This document shows, one piece after another, positions 31,028 through 37,851 of a stretch of 41,989 nucleotides of DNA. This DNA is from Kiritimatiellales bacterium. GTDB lineage: Bacteria; Verrucomicrobiota; Kiritimatiellia; Kiritimatiellales; Pontiellaceae. The stretch is taken from NCBI GenBank assembly GCA_003246265.1, contig QKAU01000073.1, positions 1 through 41,989 of the forward strand. The letters run 5' to 3'. The translations under genes and the position numbers were made by a program. The notes below the pieces were generated by a model that worked only from the letters and a program-made list of their open reading frames with translations, was not told where the DNA came from and made no database searches. The first letter of the stretch is position 1. Every line of letters begins with the position of its first letter.

Positions 31028-33595
31028 ATGGACCAGGGCAATGCGGACATGGAACACGACGAAGCCGGAGGGACCGGTACCGGGGCCGACAGCGAATCGA
31101 CGATCGAATTGGGCCGCATCAAGGTCATGCTGGCCTCCAAGATCGGGAATTCGGCCGCGCACTACGACGACCTGAAGCCGCTCGGGAAGGGATCGTTCGG
31201 CGAGGTCCATGAAGCGCGCGATACGCTCCTGGGCCGCGACGTGGCGATCAAGTCGATCAAGCCGTCCTACCGCGACGAAGGGCAGGTGGTGGAGCGGTTC
31301 CTGAAGGAGGCGCGGGGCACCGCCCAGCTCGAGCATCCCAACATCATGCCGGTGCACGAAATGGGCGTGCACGCGGAGCTCGGCATCTACTTCACGATGA
31401 AGAAGATCGAGGGCGAGAACCTCAAGGAGATCCTCGACCGCCTTGAATCCGGCACCTCCCTCTATCTCGGGAAATACCCGCTCAACCACCTGCTTGAAAT
31501 CTTCATCGCGGTCTGCAACGGGGTGGCCTTCGCCCACAGCCGCGGGGTCATCCATCGCGATCTGAAGCCCGCCAACGTGATGATCGGGGAGTTCGGCGAG
31601 GTCCTGATCCTCGATTGGGGGCTGGTGAAGAAGCTGGGCGAGGCCGAGGAAGGTTCCCACGGGATCCGGCTGGACATGGAGGAGCTCGACGGCGGCTGGC
31701 GGACCATGGACGGTGCCGTTTCGGGTACGCCCAACTACATGGCGCCCGAACAGGCCCAGGGCATGATCGATGAAATCGGCTTCCACAGCGACATCTACAG
31801 CCTGGGCGCAATCCTCTACCATATCCTCGCGCATGTGCCGCCCTTCGAAAAGGCGCCCTTGCGCAACCTGCTCGAAAACGTCAAGACCGGCCGGTTCCAG
31901 CCCCCCCGGAAGCGCAAGCCCGGGCTGAAGATCCCCCGCGAACTGGAGGCCGTCTGCCTGAAGGCGATGTCGCGCAACCCGCTCAACCGCTACCGGACGG
32001 TGGAACGGCTTGCGGCGGACGTCCGCAACTATATCGGCCACCACGACGTCAGCGCCTACAAGGCACCGCGGCATGTCCGCTTCTGGAAGGGCTGCCGGCG
32101 CAACCCCGTCAAGGCGAGCGTCGCGGCGGCGGTGCTGGCGGCGCTGGGCATCGGCTATGCGACGCAGCGCGCGATGGCGTTCGGCATCTACCGCAACATG
32201 CTGGCCCAGGCCTCCGAAATCCGCGGGGAGGCGGAAGCCAGGGTGGCCGAGGCCAAGGGAGCGTACGAGGCGCTGGAACGGCTGCGCAGCCAGACGACGC
32301 TGCGCGACAAGTCGGAGGAGGAGCTGGCGCTGGAAGAGCGCCTGGAGAGCCTCGCGAGGCTGATCGACCGCCGGTTCACCCTGGCGGCCAGCTACTTCGA
32401 GCGGATGCCCCAGGAATACCGGCTGGCGCGCAAGGTCCGGGATGGATTCGCGGAGATCATGCGGCAACGGATCGAATTCGCGCTCCACTGCGGCCAGTAC
32501 GAGACCGCCCGGCAGTGGTATGAAACGGTCATCGACTACTACAAGGCGCTCCGGCTCGATCCCTCTCCGGAATCGGCGGCCTACCTCGCAGGGGTGCGCA
32601 ACCGCATCATTGGCGACGGACGGCTGCGGATCACCTGCGACGGCGGGATCGACGAGGTGGTCGTATGGCCGCTGCTCGAAGATGGACCACGGATCGTCCT
32701 CGGCGATGCGGTTGAACGCAGCCGCGAGTTGCCGCTCGACCTGCCGGCCATCCGCAAGGGATCGTATCTCGTAATGGCCACCCGGTCGGATGGCGGGTTC
32801 CAGTCCTATCCGGTGCTGGTCGGCCATGGCGAGGAGCGGACCCTCGACCTGCAGCTTCCGCCTTCGCAACCGGAGGGGATGGTGTACGTCCCGGGCGGGC
32901 CGTTCATCTGCGGCGGGGTGGAGTCCCGCTTCTACCGCCGCCATGCGGCCGAGCTGCCCGCCTTCTTCATCCGGCAGCATGAGGTGACGGTGGCCGAATA
33001 TCTGGAGTTCTGGAAAGGAGTCGACGATCCCGGGAACAGGGAGGCCTTCATGGCCCGCATCCAGTACGACCAGCGCGACCGCCGGTTCCACGACCTGTGG
33101 GATGCCGACGGCAACCTGCTCGATGCGCGGATCGGCGAAACCTTCCCGATCGTCGGGATCACGCTGGATGCCGCCAGGGCATTCTGCGACTGGAAAGGGC
33201 TCCAGCTGGGCGCCACCATCCGCCTGCCGACGGCCGACGAGTGGGAAAAGGCGGCGCGCGGCGTCGACGGTCGCACCTATCCCTGGGGCAACGGCTACGA
33301 CGACACGGCCAACCTGGCCCTGACGAAGCACAACCAGAAGGGGAAGGAAAAGTATTCGCTGTTCGCCCCGCCCGGCAGCTTCAAGCGCGACGTTTCCGTC
33401 TTCAACGCCTACGACATGGGCGGCAATGTGCGGGAGATGACCTCGACGCCGCTGCCTGGAAGCGAAAGCTTCTTCCAGCTCAAGGGGGGGAGCGCCTCGA
33501 CGCCGGCCACCTTCCTGCCCTGCTGCTATGCCTCCGACACCCCGGTCGCCCCGAGCGATGTCGGCTTCCGCTATGTCATGGAGATTCCCCGATGA
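31028..33595 (+). CDS. Ser/Thr protein kinase fused to FGE-sulfatase-like domain
   Basis: 855 aa. Residues 46-335 form a PknB-type kinase: glycine loop LGKGSFGEV (52-60), Lys75 in VAIK, catalytic HRDLKPAN (176-183), DWG in place of DFG (196-198) and GTPNYMAPE (233-241). A hydrophobic stretch at 361-377 (weak membrane segment) leads to a coiled coil. From about 615 a formylglycine-generating-enzyme-like (SUMF1) domain begins with PEGMVYVPGGPFICGG and contains RLPTADEWEKAARG and YPWGNGYD. Such domains are often ligand-binding rather than enzymatic in bacteria. A near-perfect Shine-Dalgarno AAGGAGGT lies just upstream. It overlaps the HemF homologue by 4 nt (ATGA). Ligand and phosphorylation targets are unknown. 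Confidence 0.92.
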   Translation: MDQGNADMEHDEAGGTGTGADSESTIELGRIKVMLASKIGNSAAHYDDLKPLGKGSFGEVHEARDTLLGRDVAIKSIKPSYRDEGQVVERFLKEARGTAQLEHPNIMPVHEMGVHAELGIYFTMKKIEGENLKEILDRLESGTSLYLGKYPLNHLLEIFIAVCNGVAFAHSRGVIHRDLKPANVMIGEFGEVLILDWGLVKKLGEAEEGSHGIRLDMEELDGGWRTMDGAVSGTPNYMAPEQAQGMIDEIGFHSDIYSLGAILYHILAHVPPFEKAPLRNLLENVKTGRFQPPRKRKPGLKIPRELEAVCLKAMSRNPLNRYRTVERLAADVRNYIGHHDVSAYKAPRHVRFWKGCRRNPVKASVAAAVLAALGIGYATQRAMAFGIYRNMLAQASEIRGEAEARVAEAKGAYEALERLRSQTTLRDKSEEELALEERLESLARLIDRRFTLAASYFERMPQEYRLARKVRDGFAEIMRQRIEFALHCGQYETARQWYETVIDYYKALRLDPSPESAAYLAGVRNRIIGDGRLRITCDGGIDEVVVWPLLEDGPRIVLGDAVERSRELPLDLPAIRKGSYLVMATRSDGGFQSYPVLVGHGEERTLDLQLPPSQPEGMVYVPGGPFICGGVESRFYRRHAAELPAFFIRQHEVTVAEYLEFWKGVDDPGNREAFMARIQYDQRDRRFHDLWDADGNLLDARIGETFPIVGITLDAARAFCDWKGLQLGATIRLPTADEWEKAARGVDGRTYPWGNGYDDTANLALTKHNQKGKEKYSLFAPPGSFKRDVSVFNAYDMGGNVREMTSTPLPGSESFFQLKGGSASTPATFLPCCYASDTPVAPSDVGFRYVMEIPR

Positions 33596-34614
33596 CGCGG
33601 GTGCCCGCCTCCTCGCCCCGTGCCGCGCAGGCCCTCGGCCTGGTCGAATCGCTGCAGGCCCGGTTTGTCGGCGCCCTGGAAACCCTGGGCGGGAAACCGT
33701 TCGGTCTCGTGGAGTGGTGGCGCGACGACGGACGGCATGGCGGAGGCTGCCGCTACGGCATCGGGGAGAGCGACCTGCTGGCCCGCGCATCGGTCAATGT
33801 TTCGCAGGTCCACTATGACGACGAGCCGGAACGCCGGCTGGCCTCCGCTTCGGCCATCTCCACCATCGTGCATCCTTCGCATCCCCGGGCCCCGTCCGTC
33901 CATATCCACGTCAGCTGGACGGAGCAGAAGGAGGGCCACGGCTACTGGCGCATCATGGCCGACCTGAATCCGTCGCTACCCGATCCCGGGCAGACGGCCG
34001 CCTTCGTTGCAGCCCTGCGGCGTGCGGCACCCGCGCAGTTCGACGAGGCTGCGGCCCAGGGCGACCGCTACTTCTTCATCCCCGTCCTCGGACGGCACCG
34101 GGGCGTCGCCCATTTCTACCTGGAAAACTTCCATTCGGGCGATTTTCCGGACGACCTTGACCTGGCCCGCAGGGTGGGGGAGGCGGCGATCGACGCCTAC
34201 ATCGCCCTGCTGGCCGGAGCCGTGCGCGGGGCGGCCCCTCCCACGGAGGCGGAGAGGGCGGCGCAGCTCGCCTACCACACGCTCTACTTCTTCCAGGTGC
34301 TGACGCTGGACCGCGGCACCACGATGGGCCTGCTGGTCCACGACCAGAACGACGTGGGGGTGCTTGGGTCGCTGCCGCCCCGCATCGACAAGAACCTCCT
34401 GGCCTCGTGGCGGTCCCGCATGCCGGAGCCGCAGGACCGGCTGCTCGACCGGCTGCTCGCCACGCTGCCGAATTCCGGCACCTGCGGCATCGACGATCCC
34501 CTAAAGCAGCAGCTTGCCGAGGCGGTCCGGCTCCACTACCGGCAGTTTCCGGCGGCGCTCGACCTGCAGGCCTCGGGCAACTCGGTTCCGCCCACCGTCG
34601 ACAACCACCGCTAG
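33592..34614 (+). CDS. Divergent coproporphyrinogen III oxidase (HemF family)
   Basis: 340 aa, similar in length to the aerobic HemF enzymes that decarboxylate coproporphyrinogen III. Recognisable segments are ARASVNVSQVH, HPSHPRAPSVHIHVSWTE (for HPxNPxxPTxHxNxRYF), RIMADLNPSLPD, LDRGTTMGLL and GSLPPRIDKN. The usually invariant IFFDDL is replaced by HFYLENF, and RYVEFNLLYDRGT is only partly kept. The order and spacing of motifs support homology, but whether it is still an oxidase is uncertain. Its ATG overlaps the kinase stop, so the two are translationally coupled. No other haem gene is in the window. Confidence 0.72.
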   Translation: MTRVPASSPRAAQALGLVESLQARFVGALETLGGKPFGLVEWWRDDGRHGGGCRYGIGESDLLARASVNVSQVHYDDEPERRLASASAISTIVHPSHPRAPSVHIHVSWTEQKEGHGYWRIMADLNPSLPDPGQTAAFVAALRRAAPAQFDEAAAQGDRYFFIPVLGRHRGVAHFYLENFHSGDFPDDLDLARRVGEAAIDAYIALLAGAVRGAAPPTEAERAAQLAYHTLYFFQVLTLDRGTTMGLLVHDQNDVGVLGSLPPRIDKNLLASWRSRMPEPQDRLLDRLLATLPNSGTCGIDDPLKQQLAEAVRLHYRQFPAALDLQASGNSVPPTVDNHR

Positions 34615-34656
34615 GCCGCACCACCCGGCGGCAGGGGATTCCGGCGCGTTTCAAAC

Positions 34657-34684
34657 TTGGCATCCTCGCCCGAGCCTCTATGTT
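34657..34684 (+). promoter_or_regulatory. Promoter of mscS
   Basis: TTGGCA (34657-34662), 16 nt, TATGTT (34679-34684), about 34 nt before the ATG. Confidence 0.55.
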
Positions 34685-34717
34685 TGACGGCCAAGCAACG
34701 GGAAGGAGTCCGCCAAG

Positions 34718-35791
34718 ATGATGGAGAAGGAAGTCTTTGCAGGCATCACCTGGGGCCAGGTCCTCGTGCTGCTCGGCTGGGTGCTGGGTACGATGCTGCT
34801 CGGGAAGCTTGTGCAGGTCGTGCTCGGCAACATCGGCAAGCAGAAGCGGGTCGAGGGAAAGCCCATCGTGCAGGTGGTGCTGAAGGCCCTCGCCAAGCCG
34901 GTTCCCTTCCTGTTCTTCACGGTGGGCCTGCGGCAGGGCATGCGCGTGTTCGCCTTCGACCCGGCGGTGGCCGGCATCGTGTACGACGCCTTCGCCGTGC
35001 TCTACACCATCGCCGCCGCGTTCTTCGTCTATTCGCTGGTCGACGTGGTCGACTACGGCATCGCGCATGTCGCCTCCCGCACGCAGACGAAGATGGACGA
35101 CATGCTGGCCCCCATGGTGCGCAAGAGCCTGCGCGTCGTCATCGTCATCCTCGCGCTGGTGCAGGTGGCGCAGATCCTGAGCGACAAGCCGATCACCTCG
35201 ATCATTGCCGGCCTCGGCGTCGGCGGCCTGGCCGTTGCGCTGGCGGCGCAGGAGACCATCAAGAACTTCTTCGGTTCGCTGGTCATCTTCGCCGACAAGC
35301 CGTTCGAGCTGGGCGACCGCATCGTGGTCGGCGGGCACGACGGCTCGGTGGAGGAGGTGGGGTTCCGCTCGACACGCATCCGCACGCTCGACGGCCACCT
35401 GGTCACGGTCCCCAACGGGGAGCTGGCCAACCTGATGATCCAGAACATCGGCAAGCGGCCCTACATCAAGCGCGTCATGAACGTGGCGATCACCTACGAC
35501 ACGCCCCCCGACAAGGTGCGCCGGGCCGTCGACATTCTCAAGGAGCTGCTCGACAACCACGAGGGGATGCATGCCGACTTCCCCCCGCGGGTATTCTTCA
35601 GCGATTTCAACGACAGCTCCCTGAACATCCTGGCCATCTACTGGTACCACCCGCCGGAGTACTGGAAGTATCTGGAGCATGCCGAGGCGCTCAACATGGA
35701 ACTGCTGCGCCGCTACAACGAGGCGGGCATCGAATTCGCCTTCCCGACCCGGACGCTCCACGTGAAGAACCTCGGCGGGAGCGCAGACTGA
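34718..35791 (+). CDS. mscS: Small-conductance mechanosensitive channel MscS family
   Basis: 357 aa, inner-membrane tension-gated channel that protects against osmotic downshock. Three to four N-terminal helices precede the pore helix GLGVGGLAVALAAQETIKNF, the Gly/Ala-rich TM3 signature of the family. The beta domain follows (KPFELGDRIVVGGHDGSVEE, STRIRTLDGHLVTVPNGELA) and then the C-terminal alpha/beta vestibule. AAGGAG lies 9 nt before ATG 34718; the second ATG at 34721 is possible. It has its own promoter and a downstream hairpin. Confidence 0.95.
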   Translation: MMEKEVFAGITWGQVLVLLGWVLGTMLLGKLVQVVLGNIGKQKRVEGKPIVQVVLKALAKPVPFLFFTVGLRQGMRVFAFDPAVAGIVYDAFAVLYTIAAAFFVYSLVDVVDYGIAHVASRTQTKMDDMLAPMVRKSLRVVIVILALVQVAQILSDKPITSIIAGLGVGGLAVALAAQETIKNFFGSLVIFADKPFELGDRIVVGGHDGSVEEVGFRSTRIRTLDGHLVTVPNGELANLMIQNIGKRPYIKRVMNVAITYDTPPDKVRRAVDILKELLDNHEGMHADFPPRVFFSDFNDSSLNILAIYWYHPPEYWKYLEHAEALNMELLRRYNEAGIEFAFPTRTLHVKNLGGSAD

Positions 35792-35815
35792 GCCCCGCAA
35801 CCCTGCGCGGGGCTC
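35790..35815 (+). terminator. Hairpin at the end of mscS
   Basis: Perfect nine-pair stem GAGCCCCGC/GCGGGGCTC beginning in the stop codon. No T-run follows, so its terminator activity is uncertain. Confidence 0.4.
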
Positions 35816-35823
35816 CTCCGGGA

Positions 35824-35852
35824 TTGGCATGCCGGGGCGGCGAAGGTATAAG
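35824..35852 (+). promoter_or_regulatory. Promoter of hisI and the phosphohexomutase gene
   Basis: TTGGCA (35824-35829), exactly 17 nt, TATAAG (35847-35852), 23 nt before hisI. Confidence 0.65.
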
Positions 35853-35875
35853 GATCGTTTTCAAAGGAGAGACGG

Positions 35876-36292
35876 ATGAGCAGCAAGGAACTGGAAGAGG
35901 GATTGGAGCTTGCGCTGGACTGGAACAAGCTGGAGAAGGCCGTGGCCGGCACCAAGGGGATCATTCCCGTGGCGGTGCAGAACGCCGATACCCGGGAGGT
36001 GGTCCTGGTGGCCTACATCAACCAGCTGGCCTTCGAGGAGTCGATCAGGCGCCGCATGCTGGTGCTCTGGAGCAGCTCCCGGCAGGAGCTTTGGGTGAAG
36101 GGGCTGACTTCGGGCGAAACCTTCGAGCTGCTGGAGGCCTACGTCAACTGCGAGCAGAACTCGCTGCTTTTCATCGTGCGTCCCAACCGCGGCGGCATCT
36201 GCCATACCAAAAACAGGAAGGGCGAACCCCGCAACTGCTACTACCGGCGGATCAACCTCGACACGATGGCGCTCGAGAACATCGACGAATAA
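35876..36292 (+). CDS. hisI: Phosphoribosyl-AMP cyclohydrolase
   Basis: Third step of histidine synthesis (138 aa, HisI domain only, no HisE fusion). The zinc ligands are visible in CEQN (Cys92), GICHT (Cys109, His110) and RNCYYRRI (Cys121). The motif usually written DxDxD, which binds Mg, reads NCEQNS (91-96) here, a variant I believe occurs in other bacteria. KGLTSGETFE is typical. AAGGAG precedes the ATG. The phosphohexomutase gene follows after 13 nt. Other his genes are not in the window. Confidence 0.9.
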   Translation: MSSKELEEGLELALDWNKLEKAVAGTKGIIPVAVQNADTREVVLVAYINQLAFEESIRRRMLVLWSSSRQELWVKGLTSGETFELLEAYVNCEQNSLLFIVRPNRGGICHTKNRKGEPRNCYYRRINLDTMALENIDE

Positions 36293-36305
36293 CCGGGCGG
36301 CCATC

Positions 36306-37763
36306 ATGAAGACGACGATCAACGAGCTGATGCAGCGGAGCGGCGTGAAGTTCGGCACCAGCGGGGCGCGCGGACTGGCCGACGCCATGACCGCCCCGGT
36401 ATGCCACGCCTATGCCAAGGGCTTCCTCCAGTATCTCGAAGCGGACGGGCAGCTCAAGCGTCGGGGTGAGCCGGTGGCCATCGCCGGAGACCTGCGGCCC
36501 AGCACCGGGCGCATCATGGGAGCCGTGGCCAGGGCCGCGACCGACCTGGGCTACGCGCCAGTCAACTGCGGCCGCATTCCGTCGCCCGCCGTCGCCCTCC
36601 ATGGGCTGGAGCGCGGCTGTCCGGCGATCATGGTCACCGGCAGCCACATCCCTGCCGACCGCAACGGCATCAAGTTCAACAAGTGCACCGGGGAGATCCT
36701 GAAATACGACGAGGAGCAGATCCGCCAGCAGGTGGTCGAACTCGACGAGGCGCTTCCCGGCGGCAGAGGGCTGGATCTGCCGGAAGAGGAGATCGACGCG
36801 CGGATCGACTACGTGAACCGCTACCTGCGGACCTTTCCCGAAGGGTGCCTCAGGGGGAAGAAGATCGGCATCTACCAGCACTCGGCCGTCGGGCGCGATG
36901 TGCTGATCGAGATCTTCTCCGGCCTAGGTGCCGACGTGACGCCGCTGGGCTTCTCCTCAACCTTTGTCCCGGTCGACACCGAGGCCATCCGCGAAGAGGA
37001 TGTCGTGCTGGCCCGGGAATGGGCGGCAGAAAACGGATTCGATGCGATCATTTCGACCGACGGCGACAGCGACCGGCCGCTCATCAGCGATGAAAACGGC
37101 GAGTGGCTCCGCGGCGACGTGGCGGGCATCCTGGCCGCCCGCTATCTCGGGGCGGATTCGGTCAGCACGCCGGTAAGCTGCAATACCGCCCTCGAGAAGT
37201 GCGGCTGGTTCGGCGACATACGCCGCACGAAGATCGGTTCCCCCTTCGTGGTGGCCTCCATGATCGATGCGGCGTTCGCCGGCTGCCAGGGCGTGGTGGG
37301 CTACGAGGCCAACGGCGGCTTCCTGACCAACTCCGATTTCGAGATCGGCGGAAAGACGCTGCGTGCGCTGCCAACGCGCGACGCGGTGCTGCCGATCCTC
37401 TCGATCCTGCTGCTGTCGATCCGGGAGCGGAAACCCGTATCCGGCCTGCTCGCCGGGCTGCCGCAGCGGTTCACCGCCAGCGGGCGCATCCAGGATTTTC
37501 CGACCGAAGAGAGCCGCAAGATCATCGAGCGGTTCGACGACGCCAAAGCCATCGAGTCCGTATTCGGCGAAACCTTCGGTCCGGTGGAATCCATCGACAC
37601 TACCGACGGGCTGCGCGTGGTGTTCAGAAGCCAGGAAGTACTGCACATGCGCCCCTCCGGCAACGCCCCCGAATTCCGCTGCTACAACGAGGCCGGGAGC
37701 GAGGAGCGGGTGCAGGCCATGCAACGCATTGCCATGGAAATCCTGCTGAAGCTCAAGGGCTAG
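36306..37763 (+). CDS. Phosphomannomutase / phosphoglucomutase family
   Basis: 485 aa alpha-D-phosphohexomutase. The active-site phosphoserine loop is MVTGSHIPADRNGIKF, the Mg loop is STDGDSDRPL, the sugar-specificity loop is VGYEANGGF and the phosphate-binding loop is RPSGNAPEFR. It interconverts hexose 1- and 6-phosphates; the GYEANGG loop suggests mannose and/or glucose. It follows hisI by 13 nt, possibly as one transcript, although the two pathways are unrelated. After the stop there is only a weak CCGGA/TCCGG hairpin. Confidence 0.92.
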   Translation: MKTTINELMQRSGVKFGTSGARGLADAMTAPVCHAYAKGFLQYLEADGQLKRRGEPVAIAGDLRPSTGRIMGAVARAATDLGYAPVNCGRIPSPAVALHGLERGCPAIMVTGSHIPADRNGIKFNKCTGEILKYDEEQIRQQVVELDEALPGGRGLDLPEEEIDARIDYVNRYLRTFPEGCLRGKKIGIYQHSAVGRDVLIEIFSGLGADVTPLGFSSTFVPVDTEAIREEDVVLAREWAAENGFDAIISTDGDSDRPLISDENGEWLRGDVAGILAARYLGADSVSTPVSCNTALEKCGWFGDIRRTKIGSPFVVASMIDAAFAGCQGVVGYEANGGFLTNSDFEIGGKTLRALPTRDAVLPILSILLLSIRERKPVSGLLAGLPQRFTASGRIQDFPTEESRKIIERFDDAKAIESVFGETFGPVESIDTTDGLRVVFRSQEVLHMRPSGNAPEFRCYNEAGSEERVQAMQRIAMEILLKLKG

Positions 37764-37851
37764 CATCACGGCTTGACCGGACTGAACAGATCCGGCCACG
37801 ACAGGCACTTGATGCTCGACGCCAGCATGCCTTCCTTCGTATGTTAACGTT

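Noticed and set aside
30725-33790. A 1021-codon open frame on the minus strand opposite the kinase gene
   Set aside because: It lies fully antisense to a protein with clear kinase and FGE motifs. High GC with biased codon positions keeps antisense frames open. Its translation is Arg, Gly and His rich and shows no domain.
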